Origin: Gluconobacter sphaericus NBRC 12467
GTDB lineage: Bacteria > Pseudomonadota > Alphaproteobacteria > Acetobacterales > Acetobacteraceae
Reading direction: 5' to 3'
Length of the DNA: 64,000 nt
Assembly: GCF_006539125.1 (NCBI RefSeq)
Contig: NZ_BJMK01000007.1
Coordinates: forward strand, 62,001 to 126,000
Shown: positions 43,026-52,678 of the stretch, piece by piece
Layout of the letters: every line of letters starts with the position of its first letter
Position numbering within the stretch: position 1 is the first letter of the stretch
Made by a program: the position numbers and the translations under genes
The notes under the pieces: model-generated
The model's database searches: none
Told to the model about the DNA's origin: nothing
What the model saw: only the letters and a program-made list of their open reading frames with translations

Positions 43026-44864
43026 GTGTCCGATACTACCCCCCTCATGACCCGCCAGCAGAAGGAAGGCCGCAAACAGGACGTGTCCTTCACGGAAGTC
43101 CTCTCCTTCGTTTCAAGTCGCTGGTGTCACCATCCCCTGCTGCTGTCGAAAACCCTTGGCGGCGTTGGCCTGGCCACGCTGGCCGATGTCTGCACGCCCA
43201 TTCTCGCAGGGCGTCTGGTGGATGATATTTCCCGCCATGCCGCAGGCTCCGCCGTGCAGCAGACTGCCGAACTGCTGCATCTGCGGGACGATGCGGTCCT
43301 GATGGTTACGGGGCTGATTGTCCTTGGGCTGGTCGGGCTCTTCGGGCGGCGTTCGTCCTTTATCGGGATTTCGCACCTTACGCTCGCCATCATGCACCAT
43401 ATTGCCAATCAGGCTTTCGATCGGGTGCAGCGCTTTTCGACGGACTGGCATTCTAACAACTTTGCCGGCTCCACCGTCCGCAAGCTGACGCGTGGCATCT
43501 GGGCGATTGATACGCTGGACGATACGCTGCTGCTTCTGATCGCGCCCGAAGTGCTGGTTCTGGGCGGAACGACGGCCGTTCTCATGTTCCGCTCGCCGCT
43601 CATGGGTTCGGTACTGGCCGTCTCGGTCGTGCTGTTCGCCTGGCTTTCCATCATCCTGACCCTGCGTTACGTCGCGCCCACCGCCCGTGCTTCCAATGAA
43701 TGGGACACGAAAATGGGTGCAGCGATGGCTGATGCCGTGACCTGCAACCCGGTCGTCAAGGCGTTCGGTGCGGAAGACCGTGAGGATGCGCGGCTCGACA
43801 GCATTATCCATGGCTGGCGTCAGCGCACTCTGAAAACCTGGATCCGCGGGACAAACAGCGCCAATCTTCAGGCTCTGGCGTCGCTTGCCATGCGGATGCT
43901 ACTGATCGGACTGGCTGTCTTGCTGTGGTGGGACGGCAAGGCGGGCCCGGGTGACGTGGCCTATGTGTTGACGATGATGTTTCTCGTGCAGGGCTATCTG
44001 CGCGATTTGGGACAGCAGGTCAGTCAGGTGCAGCGTTCGGTCAACGAAATGGAAGAGTTGGTGGCAATTTTCCGCCGCGATCCCGCCATTCAGGACGCTC
44101 CCGATGCGCAGAAGGCCCATTTCTCGCACGGTGCCATCCGGTTCGAGCATGTGGACTTCCAATATCCCGGACAGGCCAAGCCGCTTTATCATGATCTGAG
44201 CATTGATATCGTGCCGGGCTCCCGTGTGGCGCTTGTCGGACCGAGCGGATCGGGCAAGACGACGCTGACTAAGCTGCTTCAGCGTCTTTATGACGTGAAT
44301 GGCGGGCGGATCGTGGTAGATGGGCAGGATATTGCGCATGTCACGCAGGATTCCCTGCGTTCGCACATTGCTATCGTCCCGCAGGAGCCGATCCTGTTTC
44401 ACCGGACGCTAGCAGAAAACATTGCTTATGCGCGCCCGGACGCCAGTCGTGCAGAAATCGAGGAGGCCGCCCGGTTTGCAAATGCCGCGCCGTTCATCGA
44501 GCGTCTGCCTGAAGGTTACGAAACCATGGTCGGAGAGCGTGGCGTGAAGCTCTCGGGAGGCGAGCGCCAGCGTGTCGCCATCGCCCGGGCCTTTTTGGCT
44601 GACGCGCCGATCCTGATCTTTGATGAAGCGACGTCCAGCCTCGATTCAGAGTCCGAATCCCTCGTGCAGGACGCCATGCGCCGCCTCATGCAGAACCGGA
44701 CGGTCATCGTCGTGGCGCATCGTCTCTCCACGGTCATGGAACTGGACCGTATTCTGGTCTTCAGTCAGGGTGAACTGAAGGAAGACGGGACTCATGCCGC
44801 GCTGATCGAGCGAGAAGGCGGGATCTACCGTCGCCTGTTCGAGCTTCAATCTCTGGAAGCCTGA
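43026..44864 (+). CDS. ABC transporter, fused permease and ATP-binding protein (MsbA/ATM-type)
   Basis: 612 residues. The N-terminal half is a six-helix exporter domain; the C-terminal nucleotide-binding domain has Walker A GPSGSGKTT (near residue 405), the signature LSGGERQR (near 509), Walker B ILIFDEATSSLD (near 529) and an H-loop in VVAHRLSTV. The GTG start at 43026 has GGAGCC upstream. Half-size, so it acts as a homodimer or with a partner. It could export lipid or a multidrug substrate; substrate not determinable. Confidence 0.85.
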   Translation: MSDTTPLMTRQQKEGRKQDVSFTEVLSFVSSRWCHHPLLLSKTLGGVGLATLADVCTPILAGRLVDDISRHAAGSAVQQTAELLHLRDDAVLMVTGLIVLGLVGLFGRRSSFIGISHLTLAIMHHIANQAFDRVQRFSTDWHSNNFAGSTVRKLTRGIWAIDTLDDTLLLLIAPEVLVLGGTTAVLMFRSPLMGSVLAVSVVLFAWLSIILTLRYVAPTARASNEWDTKMGAAMADAVTCNPVVKAFGAEDREDARLDSIIHGWRQRTLKTWIRGTNSANLQALASLAMRMLLIGLAVLLWWDGKAGPGDVAYVLTMMFLVQGYLRDLGQQVSQVQRSVNEMEELVAIFRRDPAIQDAPDAQKAHFSHGAIRFEHVDFQYPGQAKPLYHDLSIDIVPGSRVALVGPSGSGKTTLTKLLQRLYDVNGGRIVVDGQDIAHVTQDSLRSHIAIVPQEPILFHRTLAENIAYARPDASRAEIEEAARFANAAPFIERLPEGYETMVGERGVKLSGGERQRVAIARAFLADAPILIFDEATSSLDSESESLVQDAMRRLMQNRTVIVVAHRLSTVMELDRILVFSQGELKEDGTHAALIEREGGIYRRLFELQSLEA

Positions 44865-44983
44865 TACGGGAGCGGAAAGGGAAGGGGTTTTTGCATCCTT
44901 TCATGTCCGGCAGCGTTTTTTTTGTAGTGGGTTTTACCGGCCGGACGATGCATGCCCGACGGGAGCCACACAGGAGACCGCCC

Positions 44984-46363
44984 ATGACCATCCGTTCCGT
45001 TTTCGCCGCCCTGCTGCTCGCAACACCTTCCGCTCTGAGTGCAGGGAGCGCGATGGCCGAGCCGGTAGCGTTTGAGCATGCGCGTCTGATCGATGGAACG
45101 GGTGCTCTGGCGCAGCCGGATACGACGGTGGTTATCGATAATGGTACCATCATCTCCGTCGGTATTCCTGCACCGGCCGAGGTGCGACATGTGGATCTGA
45201 CGGGCAAGACGCTTATGCCCGCTCTCATCAGCAATCACGTCCATGTCGGGCTTGTGAAGGGCACGGGGGGCAGTCGGGACAACTACACCCGATCCAATAT
45301 TCTTGCGGCCCTGAAGCAGTATTCCGATTACGGTGTTCTGACGGTCACGGCGCTAGGCCTGAACCGCTCTCCGCTTTTCGATACGTTGAGGCAGGAGCAG
45401 CATGATGGCCGTAATTCGGGTGCGGATTTGTATGGCGTGGACCAAGGTATTGGTGCGCCTGAGGGCGCCCCTCCAGCAGCCATGGTCAAGGGTGTTGGTC
45501 CCGATCAGGTTTTCCGGCCTACCACGCCGGAAGAGGCCCGCAAGGACGTGGATCAGATGATCGCGGAGCATACGGATTTTGTGAAGTTGTGGGTGGACGA
45601 TTTCCGTAATGACGTGCCCGACGGCAAGACCTATCCAATGTTGTCCCCGGCCATCTATCAGGTGGTCATTGACGAAGCGCATCAGCATGGCACGCGGGTT
45701 GCGGTCCATATTCATGATCTTGCCGTCGCCAAGGCCATTGTTGCTTCGAAGGCGGACATCCTTGCTCATGGCGTGCGGGACCAACCTGTCGATCATGATC
45801 TGATCGCCGCGATGCTTCGTCAGGGGACGTGGTATATCGCGACGCTGGATCTGGATGAGGCGAACTATCTTTATGCCGAACAGCCTGAGTTACTTTCCAA
45901 CCCGTTTGTGCTGGCGGGTATCGATCCGGCTTTGCGTCGTCAATTCACGGACCCGAAATGGCGCTCGGAGACGATGGCCAAACCGCTGACCAAGGCCTCA
46001 CATTATGCGCTGTCTATCAATCAGAAGAACCTTGCCGTTCTGTATCGTGCGGGCGTGAAAGTTGGTTTTGGTACGGATTCCGGGGCTGCTCCGACGCGTA
46101 TTCCCGGCTTTGCTGAGCATCGTGAGCTCTACCTGACGGTGCAGGCGGGACTGTCGCCCGTGCAAGCCATCAGTCTGGCGACGGGCAATGCTGCAGCCCT
46201 GTTGCACTTGGCTGATCGCGGTGTGATCGCGCCGGGCCGCCGGGCCGATCTGCTGGTTGTGAACGGCAATGCTGATGAAAGTATTGGTGCCGTGGACCAG
46301 ATCGATCAGGTCTGGCAGCGGGGCGTCCTTGTCAGCCACGGCCCCGTGCGCTCAAAGAATTGA
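44984..46363 (+). CDS. Secreted amidohydrolase-family protein
   Basis: 459 residues from ATG 44984, with CAGGAGACC upstream; a signal peptide runs MTIRSVFAALLLATPSALSA to AMAEP. Metal-dependent hydrolase fold: LMPALISNHVHVGLVKG (HxH metal pair), VAVHIHDLAVAKAIV (His), GFGTDSGAAP (Asp), and the C-terminal GRRADLLVVNGNADESI block of imidazolonepropionase-like amidohydrolases. Probably periplasmic; substrate unknown. Confidence 0.8.
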   Translation: MTIRSVFAALLLATPSALSAGSAMAEPVAFEHARLIDGTGALAQPDTTVVIDNGTIISVGIPAPAEVRHVDLTGKTLMPALISNHVHVGLVKGTGGSRDNYTRSNILAALKQYSDYGVLTVTALGLNRSPLFDTLRQEQHDGRNSGADLYGVDQGIGAPEGAPPAAMVKGVGPDQVFRPTTPEEARKDVDQMIAEHTDFVKLWVDDFRNDVPDGKTYPMLSPAIYQVVIDEAHQHGTRVAVHIHDLAVAKAIVASKADILAHGVRDQPVDHDLIAAMLRQGTWYIATLDLDEANYLYAEQPELLSNPFVLAGIDPALRRQFTDPKWRSETMAKPLTKASHYALSINQKNLAVLYRAGVKVGFGTDSGAAPTRIPGFAEHRELYLTVQAGLSPVQAISLATGNAAALLHLADRGVIAPGRRADLLVVNGNADESIGAVDQIDQVWQRGVLVSHGPVRSKN

Positions 46364-46370
46364 AGAACGG

Positions 46371-47594
46371 TTATCCGGTAGTCTGGGTGCGCAAACGCAC
46401 TGAAACCAGTCGGAACATCGGTCCCGTCAGGGTGGTGGAAATCACGGCCAGCACCATTAGCGATGCAAAAGCGAACTCCGAAATCATGCCATGGGCATGC
46501 AGGATGGTTGCCGCCACGATTTCCATGAGCCCCTTGCATTGCAACAGAGAGCCGATTCCTAGTGCCTGACTGTGCGTGAGGCCCGGTGCAGGCGGGAAGA
46601 CCCAGACGGCCAGGATCTTCGTGACGATGGCAATCACGACCAGTAGCAGGGATGCCAGAACGGACGGCCAGGTCAGTGCATCACCGTCGATCCGCAGTCC
46701 GCTATGGCCAAAGAACATCGGAGCCAGCCAGATCAGTGAGAACGTCCCAACGGTCTCGACTGGCAGGTGACGCACCCAGCGCGGCGGCATGAGCGCACCC
46801 GCGAAATAGGCGCCGATCAGCTCGTGCAGTCCTAGCTCATGGCTCGCCCAGGAGCCTGCGGCGAGATAGGCTGGAACCGCGGCCCAGATGATCCAGATCG
46901 GTGGGTTCTTAAGGTTTCGCGTGGCCCAGCTGCTTAGTAGTGCCATGCCGACGAGAAGCAGGACGGCCAGCCCCTCGAAGCCGGTCCAGCCATGCAGGGC
47001 AGCAGGGCCGCGCGCTGCGAACTGCAGAATGGCCAGTCCGATCCAAAGAGCTGCATCGTCTACAACTGCAAGCTTCAGGGCAAGCTGCCCGACGGGGCGG
47101 TAGACAGGCTCCAGTTCGCGTACAATCCCGATCAGGACCGGTAGCGCACTCACGGAAATGCAAAGGCCGATCGCCATGGCGCCGATCCAGCCATTTCCGT
47201 GGGGGGGCTGCCAGCCATGCAATGGTAGAAAGAAAAATTTGACCAGAATGCTTCCAATGACGAACGGGATTCCCAGTGCCACGAGTGCTCCGCCCAGCAG
47301 GCGCCCGAGTGTCGGGGAGGGGAGGTTTGCGGTTTCGGGAGCATGGGTGGGGTTCTGCCACATTTCCAGTCCGGCGGTGAACGCCAGAACCAGAACGGCC
47401 AGCCAGCCGATATAGTCGCCGTAAAGCGAGGGGATACCGACTTTTGACGCGGGAAAATGCAGGACAGCCAGAAAAATGCCGATAAGAATGGGCAGGATGG
47501 CAATTGGAATGGAGCGTCTGAGCAGCTGCCACAGTCCCCACGGAATAAGGACAAATATAAATGCATCCGTAAACAGTGCTGTCACATTCCCCAT
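46371..47594 (-). CDS. Cation:proton antiporter (Na/H exchanger, CPA2-type)
   Basis: 407 residues, about twelve membrane helices. Contains the paired acidic motif in LALKLAVVDDAALW and the GAYFAGALMPP segment typical of the Na+/H+ exchanger family (PF00999). No C-terminal TrkA-N nucleotide-binding domain, so it is a short form rather than a full Kef system. Probably involved in ion or pH homeostasis. It converges on the amidohydrolase with a 7-nt gap. Confidence 0.82.
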   Translation of the reverse strand: MGNVTALFTDAFIFVLIPWGLWQLLRRSIPIAILPILIGIFLAVLHFPASKVGIPSLYGDYIGWLAVLVLAFTAGLEMWQNPTHAPETANLPSPTLGRLLGGALVALGIPFVIGSILVKFFFLPLHGWQPPHGNGWIGAMAIGLCISVSALPVLIGIVRELEPVYRPVGQLALKLAVVDDAALWIGLAILQFAARGPAALHGWTGFEGLAVLLLVGMALLSSWATRNLKNPPIWIIWAAVPAYLAAGSWASHELGLHELIGAYFAGALMPPRWVRHLPVETVGTFSLIWLAPMFFGHSGLRIDGDALTWPSVLASLLLVVIAIVTKILAVWVFPPAPGLTHSQALGIGSLLQCKGLMEIVAATILHAHGMISEFAFASLMVLAVISTTLTGPMFRLVSVRLRTQTTG

Positions 47595-47730
47595 GACGTT
47601 CCCTTTTTTTGTTTCAGGCGCGCGTAAGGTAACATGGAAAATGAGGTTAATGAAAACTAATAAAAAATCTTAATAAATATAAAAATGCTTCAGAATTAAA
47701 ACGTAATGTTAAAACAATAATTGAGTTCGG
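47595..47730. other. AT-rich intergenic region between the antiporter and the glycosyltransferase
   Basis: Marked drop in GC compared with neighbours (runs such as AAAAAATCTTAATAAATATAA). Must contain the antiporter promoter on the minus strand. No gene seen. Confidence 0.5.
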
Positions 47731-47772
47731 AAAAAACGGGCTTCAGGAATTTTTCGCGGAAGCCCATTTTTT
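47731..47772 (-). terminator. Bidirectional rho-independent terminator
   Basis: GGGCTTC (47738-47744) pairs with GAAGCCC (47759-47765); the hairpin is flanked by A-run on the left and T-run on the right, so it can terminate in both directions. On the minus strand it ends the glycosyltransferase-like gene. Confidence 0.82.
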
Positions 47773-47774
47773 TC

Positions 47775-49118
47775 TTATGCTTGGCTAAGTTTCTCAGCTT
47801 CGTCGATGTAAGCTCGCATAGCCAGATGTTTCTCTGCAGTATTCCAGAAGTGGATGAAGCCACGGGGATAGGCAGGGTCTGTAGGATGGTCGTAACCACC
47901 GACTTGCGTGTGTGCACTGACGGGCTCGCCATCGAAGTCGTCGAGTTTGTACAGTGTGTAGTTTAGCACGCTCTGGTCATAGAACGGAATGGATTTGCGG
48001 CCATGCTGCGATGTGTAGCGGACCAGTGTCTGATAGGCGGCTCTGATGTAGCGGGCATGATCTGCCATGTTCGGTACCAGGAGAAGGCCGCCGTTGAAAC
48101 CATGCAGTCCTTCGCATATGAACGGATCGGCCTGTACGAGGGTGGATCCTGTGTGTTCCGATGTAGCGATCTGATGAAAAGGCTCGATCTGTGCGCTGCA
48201 GCGCCTAGCTTTTATAGCTTCGAGAAGGAAGGGCTCAATCGGGCGGTCAAAAACGATATCAACATCCGAATACAGGATGGGCTGGTATTCATCGAGTAAT
48301 GACGTGTTGAAGATCGTCAGGCGGGCACCGACATAGTCGAGTTGGTCTGAGCCCTGCATCGGAATGACCTGGATCTGGCCGCGAAGGGCCTCAGGGGCCA
48401 GACCTTTCAGATGGTCTGCTTCAATGTTGCTGACGATCAGTATCGTGCCGTCGTATTTTGCCAGCGATCCAATGCTGCGAATACATTCACAATACTGTTG
48501 CAGAGCCACTCCATGCCCGAAAACGACGAGGACGACGGCGGGATTGAGCAGAAACGCTTCATGAACTTTCCAGTCGTCGAAAAATATGAATCGGGGCAGG
48601 TGTTTCGTGGTTGCGGCGCTGTTGAAGAATGCTTCCATTGGAAGCTTCTTTTCTCCGAAAGTGACCTGGTCGAAATTCGATTCTCGGAGATTCAGCTTTA
48701 CGACGGTGTCGCTGCCTCCCAAAATCCAGCGGTAGCTGGCAACTCGCTTAGCGGCATGGAAGGTTTCGATATCGAGAAGCTTGAATGTTTCCCAGAGGTT
48801 GCGGTGCTCAGCAATGAAATCAAGACCGCCAAGATGGTTAGCCCGGCCAAATTTGCCATCGTACTGAAAGCTGTAATGCCCATTGCCATGATACTCTGAA
48901 GTTATCGCAACAGTGGGGACGGCACGCGTGATGGTCAGTGTCGCAAGATCCAACCAGCGATCTGAATCTCCCAGCGTGCAGAATCCTTGGAGGCCGTTTT
49001 TGTTGTAAAAACAAAGGACATCTTCAGGACGTGTAATGTTTGAAAGATCGCGCTGAACGATGCGCTCTCCTTCCACATGAAAAACTTTCAAATCGTGGCT
49101 GACCAGAATTTTTAGCAT
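47775..49118 (-). CDS. Glycosyltransferase-like protein (GT-A fold, DxD)
   Basis: 447 residues, no signal peptide or membrane helix. The C-terminal half looks like a GT-A nucleotide-sugar transferase: YSDVDIVFDRPI carries a DxD-type metal site, with GFNGGLLLVPN downstream, a GT8-like pairing. The N-terminal half (YHGNGHYSFQYDGKFGRANH) is not recognised. The gene stands alone in an AT-richer patch next to an insertion-sequence remnant, which suggests horizontal acquisition. Likely a cell-surface or glycan modification enzyme; donor and acceptor unknown. Confidence 0.6.
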   Translation of the reverse strand: MLKILVSHDLKVFHVEGERIVQRDLSNITRPEDVLCFYNKNGLQGFCTLGDSDRWLDLATLTITRAVPTVAITSEYHGNGHYSFQYDGKFGRANHLGGLDFIAEHRNLWETFKLLDIETFHAAKRVASYRWILGGSDTVVKLNLRESNFDQVTFGEKKLPMEAFFNSAATTKHLPRFIFFDDWKVHEAFLLNPAVVLVVFGHGVALQQYCECIRSIGSLAKYDGTILIVSNIEADHLKGLAPEALRGQIQVIPMQGSDQLDYVGARLTIFNTSLLDEYQPILYSDVDIVFDRPIEPFLLEAIKARRCSAQIEPFHQIATSEHTGSTLVQADPFICEGLHGFNGGLLLVPNMADHARYIRAAYQTLVRYTSQHGRKSIPFYDQSVLNYTLYKLDDFDGEPVSAHTQVGGYDHPTDPAYPRGFIHFWNTAEKHLAMRAYIDEAEKLSQA

Positions 49119-49306
49119 TGGTTCCCGCGCACTTTCTTTGTGAATGGCGGATCACAACATTGCATAAATCATATTCGGAAACAAACAGTCGAAAAAAGGA
49201 AAGTAAGGGTTGCTGTCAGTACCTCTTGGAGGAAGATTAGGGGAGGAGTTCAGAAGCTGGTATTATGCTTTTTTTTGGCGTCTGTTTTTGCGGAATTGAA
49301 AGATAT
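49119..49306. other. AT-rich spacer upstream of the glycosyltransferase gene
   Basis: No coding signal. Should include the minus-strand promoter for the glycosyltransferase; ends at the insertion-sequence boundary. Confidence 0.4.
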
Positions 49307-49931
49307 TAGGCTCAGGCCACATAGGCAGAAGATGACGATTGCAGCGAGGCCGATGGCGGAGGAGAACGCGGTCGGGTATCTGTCATAGCATGTTGCAATA
49401 CGCCGCCAGTCCTTGAGGCTGCCAAACATGATTTCAATGCGGTTGCGGCGTTTGTACTCCCACCTGTTGTATTTGACTGGTTTTGTGTGGGATCTTCTTC
49501 CCGGAATGCAGGGCCTACTTCCTTATGCCTCCAGAACATCCCGGCACCAGTTCGCATCATAGCCCCGGTCCGCCAGTAGCCACTGTGCCATGGAAGGGCT
49601 GTTCAGAAGAGCTGAGGCTTCGGTGCCATTACTGACCTGTCTTGTTATCATGAAGAAGCTTAGCGATCGTCCGTTCTGATCGGTGACCGCATGCAGTTTA
49701 GTGTTCACGCCGTCTTTGGCGCGACTGGTCAGGCAGCGTGGATCCCCTTTTTGACCGCAGGATTGAAGCTGTGCGGTGCGCCTTGAGATACGTCGCATCA
49801 ATCATAATCGTCTGAGGCTCTGCCTTTTCGGAAGACAGACCATCCGTCATCCATAAGGGGCCGTTCATCTTCAGTCTCCCTTACAGAGCTTGGATTCCTC
49901 CAATTACTCATATCAATGGGGCCTGAGCCTA
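49307..49931 (-). mobile_element. Degenerate IS5-family insertion sequence (IS427-like)
   Basis: About 0.62 kb bounded by a perfect 12-bp inverted repeat: TAGGCTCAGGCC at 49307-49318 and GGCCTGAGCCTA at 49920-49931. The outer TA on each side could be the 2-bp target duplication of IS427-group elements, leaving a 10-bp repeat extendable with mismatch (GGCTCAGGCCNCAT). Typical members are about 0.85 kb, so roughly 0.25 kb of the transposase N-terminus is missing. Sequence beyond 49931 (GGGTCTGTCTTCTAATCC) also looks IS-like, so the true end could be further out. Confidence 0.75.
49310..49868 (-). pseudogene. IS5-family transposase remnant
   Basis: Three blocks of a DDE transposase in two frames. 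Block 1 (from 49868): MIDATYLKAHRTAS with the first catalytic Asp. Around 49750-49762 the frame shifts, then KKGDPRCLTSRAKDGVNTKL continues with LADRGYDANWCRDVLEA (second Asp). A TAA at 49523-49525 interrupts the chain, then PCIPGRRSHTKPVKYNRWEY and RRNRIEIMFGSLKDWRR (third, Glu) follow. The N-terminal third is deleted. Certainly inactive. Confidence 0.85.
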
Positions 49932-50094
49932 GGGTCTGTCTTCTAATCCTCAACCGTTTGACGCCTGCGTTATATCGTCGTTGCGCTTCCATAACGCAGC
50001 TGTCCCATAAGGCTTCCTTTCACTCTCGTGAAAATACTACACTATTAAAATACGGGACTGAACAACAAGACAGGAAAAGCGTTCCTCGCCTTTC
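49932..50094. other. Spacer between the IS remnant and rdgB
   Basis: No gene seen. The first 20 bases resemble an insertion-sequence tip; the remainder is unremarkable. Confidence 0.4.
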
Positions 50095-50703
50095 TCATGC
50101 GGAAAGATCCAGGCAAGTGTCCAGAAACGCTGTCAGAGCCCGCCCGCGATGGCTCACGGCGTTTTTTTCGGTTTCAGTCATTTCCGCGAAAGTCCGGCTT
50201 TCACCTTCGGGCACGAACATCGGGTCGTAACCGTGTCCATGTTCGCCTCTCGGGGGCCAGACGACGGTGCCGTGACATTCGCCTTGTACGGTCCGGGTCT
50301 CGCCATTCGGCCAGGCCAGGCATAGGGCGGCGACGAAGAATGCCCGGTGATCCGGATTATCGCCCATCTCTCGATGCACGCGCTCCATCGCAACCTGCAT
50401 GTCTTTCGTGGGGCCGCCCCAGCGGGCGGAATAGACACCCGGTCGGTTATCCAACGCTGAAACGCAGAACCCGGAATCATCGGCCAGCGCGGGCAGTCCG
50501 GAAGCCCGGGCGGCAGCCAGAGCCTTGATAGCGGCATTGCCGGTGAAGGTCTCTTCCGTTTCTTCCGGCTCGGGCAGATCCAGCTCTGCGGCCGAGAGTA
50601 CGGTGATTCCGCTCTTGGCTAGCAGGGTGGAGAACTCGCGGAGCTTGCCGGCATTATGGCTGGCGAGAACAATCTTCGAGCCGCGGGTAAGTGTACGCAT
50701 CAT
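50095..50703 (-). CDS. rdgB: XTP/dITP pyrophosphatase (RdgB/HAM1)
   Basis: Removes non-canonical purine nucleotides (XTP, dITP) from the pool. 202 residues with the family blocks: [49 protein letters not shown] and SHRGRAL. Two adjacent start codons (50703 and 50700) are possible; the second overlaps the rph stop, so translation is coupled. Standard rph-rdgB pairing. Confidence 0.95.
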   Translation of the reverse strand: MMRTLTRGSKIVLASHNAGKLREFSTLLAKSGITVLSAAELDLPEPEETEETFTGNAAIKALAAARASGLPALADDSGFCVSALDNRPGVYSARWGGPTKDMQVAMERVHREMGDNPDHRAFFVAALCLAWPNGETRTVQGECHGTVVWPPRGEHGHGYDPMFVPEGESRTFAEMTETEKNAVSHRGRALTAFLDTCLDLSA

Positions 50704-51422
50704 GCAGTCTCCAGCGCTTTATTCTGCGATTCGAACAGTCGGGCCGTGCCGAGCTTCGCCAGCCGCAGAAGTTCGAAGAATTCGCTTTCCTGAAACGGTT
50801 TGTCCTCTGCCGTTCCCTGAATTTCGATGATGCCACCATCTGCTGTCAGGACGAAATTCGTATCTGCCTGTGCGCTGCTGTCCTCGATGTAATCCAGATC
50901 CAGCACGGCTCCGGTCTTCGTTAGCCCGCAGGAAACAGCCGCGACCTGTGCCGTCAGGGCCTGCGACCGTTTGGCTTTTTTTAGCGCCAGAGAGAGTGCC
51001 ACCCAAGCGCCTGTGATGGATGCGCAGCGCGTGCCGCCGTCCGCATTCAGTACGTCGCAGTCGAGCGTGATGGTCCGTTCGCCGATTTTCTTCAGATCCA
51101 TACAGGCCCGCAGCGAACGTGCGATCAGACGTTGGATTTCCTGCGTTCGGCCGGACTGCTTGCCTTTGGCCGCCTCGCGCTGCCCCCGGTTGTGCGTGGC
51201 GCGCGGGAGCATCCCGTATTCCGCCGTGATCCAGCCCTGTCCTTTGTTGCGCAGGAAGGACGGTACGCGGTCTTCGATCGTGGCCGTGCACAGGACTTCG
51301 GTTCCGCCAACGCGGATGAGGGCCGAACCTTCGGCATGGCGGGCAAAACCCGTCTCGATGGAAATAATGCGGCTTTCGTCCGGCGCACGTCCTGAAGGAC
51401 GTTTGCCTGCGGTGTCTGTCAT
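50700..51422 (-). CDS. rph: Ribonuclease PH
   Basis: Phosphorolytic 3'-5' exoribonuclease that trims tRNA 3' ends. 240 residues from ATG 51422: [62 protein letters not shown] and [17 protein letters not shown]. Longer upstream frame into the hrcA side is not credible. Overlaps rdgB and faces hrcA across an 82-bp divergent promoter region. Confidence 0.95.
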   Translation of the reverse strand: MTDTAGKRPSGRAPDESRIISIETGFARHAEGSALIRVGGTEVLCTATIEDRVPSFLRNKGQGWITAEYGMLPRATHNRGQREAAKGKQSGRTQEIQRLIARSLRACMDLKKIGERTITLDCDVLNADGGTRCASITGAWVALSLALKKAKRSQALTAQVAAVSCGLTKTGAVLDLDYIEDSSAQADTNFVLTADGGIIEIQGTAEDKPFQESEFFELLRLAKLGTARLFESQNKALETA

Positions 51423-51504
51423 GTAAAAAGATCCTGTGGTCGAATATGTCCCGCCTCTACCGCGTTTGACGTGAAGGCATCCAGCCCCGACAGTTGGTTT
51501 TACC

Positions 51505-52575
51505 ATGATGCGACCCCAGTCTTCCCTGTTCCGTCCCTCCATCCCGATGTCCCACGGACTGGGAGATCGGGAAGCCGCGATCTTGCGAGAAATCGTTGAG
51601 GAATATGTTGAAACCGGCGAACCTATCGGCAGCCAAACTCTGGCCCAGCGCCTGCAGCCTAGCCTGTCTCCGGCCACCATCCGCAATGTCATGGCGGAAC
51701 TGGCCCGCGCCGGATTGCTGTTCAGCCCACATGTCTCGGCCGGGCGATTGCCGACCGAAAAAGGCGTTCGCCTGTTCGTGGATGGCCTGCTTCAGTTCAG
51801 TTCTTTGACGGAAGAAGACCGAGCGAGCATCGATAGCCGCCTTGATATTCATGGCCGCTCCTATCAGGATATTCTTTCCGAAGCGTCGTCCCTGTTGTCG
51901 GGCCTATCTTCTGCAGCTGGACTGGTGCTCGCTCCGAAATCGGATGCCACGCTCAAGCATATCGAGTTCGTGGCCCTCGGGCCGGGACGTGCTCTGGTGA
52001 TTCTGGTTGGTTCGGACGGGCAGGTGGAGAACCGTATCATCGAGACGCCGCCTGGTGTTCCGCCCGCGGCGCTGGTCGAGGCTGGGAACTACCTCAATTC
52101 CTGTCTCGGTGATCTGACGCTCGGCAATCTTCGCGAACGGGTCCGGACGGAGATGGATGCTAGCCGTCACGAACTGGGAGCGCTGACTGCCAGCGTCATC
52201 GAAAGCGGACTGGCTACGTGGGATGCTGATGGAGGTACGCTGTTTGTGAAAGGACAGGGGAAACTGCTGGCCGATATCACTGAGATCGAACGCCTGACCA
52301 GTATTCGGATGCTGTTCGACCATCTTGAGACGCAGGAGACTATGCTCCAGCTTCTGCAACTGGCGGATGCGTCCGAAGGGGTGCGGATCTATATCGGGCG
52401 TGAAAGCGGCATGTTCGGGATGTCGGGCGTGTCCATGATCGTGGCGCCTGCCCGCAACGAAGCCCAGAAGATTGTAGGCGCCATTGGCGTGATCGGCCCG
52501 ACCCGTCTGAACTATGGGCGGATCGTGCCGGTCGTGGACTACACTGCGCGGATGGTTGGGCGGCTTCTGGGCTGA
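51505..52575 (+). CDS. hrcA: Heat-inducible transcription repressor HrcA
   Basis: Represses groESL/dnaK class heat-shock genes by binding CIRCE elements. 356 residues: winged-helix N-terminus ([54 protein letters not shown]), GAF-like domain and C-terminal MSMIVAPA and [12 protein letters not shown] blocks. Two adjacent ATG codons (51505, 51508). No CIRCE-type inverted repeat is visible upstream and grpE is not downstream; instead a penicillin-binding protein follows. Confidence 0.94.
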   Translation: MMRPQSSLFRPSIPMSHGLGDREAAILREIVEEYVETGEPIGSQTLAQRLQPSLSPATIRNVMAELARAGLLFSPHVSAGRLPTEKGVRLFVDGLLQFSSLTEEDRASIDSRLDIHGRSYQDILSEASSLLSGLSSAAGLVLAPKSDATLKHIEFVALGPGRALVILVGSDGQVENRIIETPPGVPPAALVEAGNYLNSCLGDLTLGNLRERVRTEMDASRHELGALTASVIESGLATWDADGGTLFVKGQGKLLADITEIERLTSIRMLFDHLETQETMLQLLQLADASEGVRIYIGRESGMFGMSGVSMIVAPARNEAQKIVGAIGVIGPTRLNYGRIVPVVDYTARMVGRLLG

Positions 52576-52678
52576 GGTAACGCGGAAATACCGCTTGTCC
52601 CAGACCTGCATCTTTGTCACGAAATGACCCTTTTAGACGGGGGCGACGGCGGATACGGAACAATGCTATGCAGAAGCC

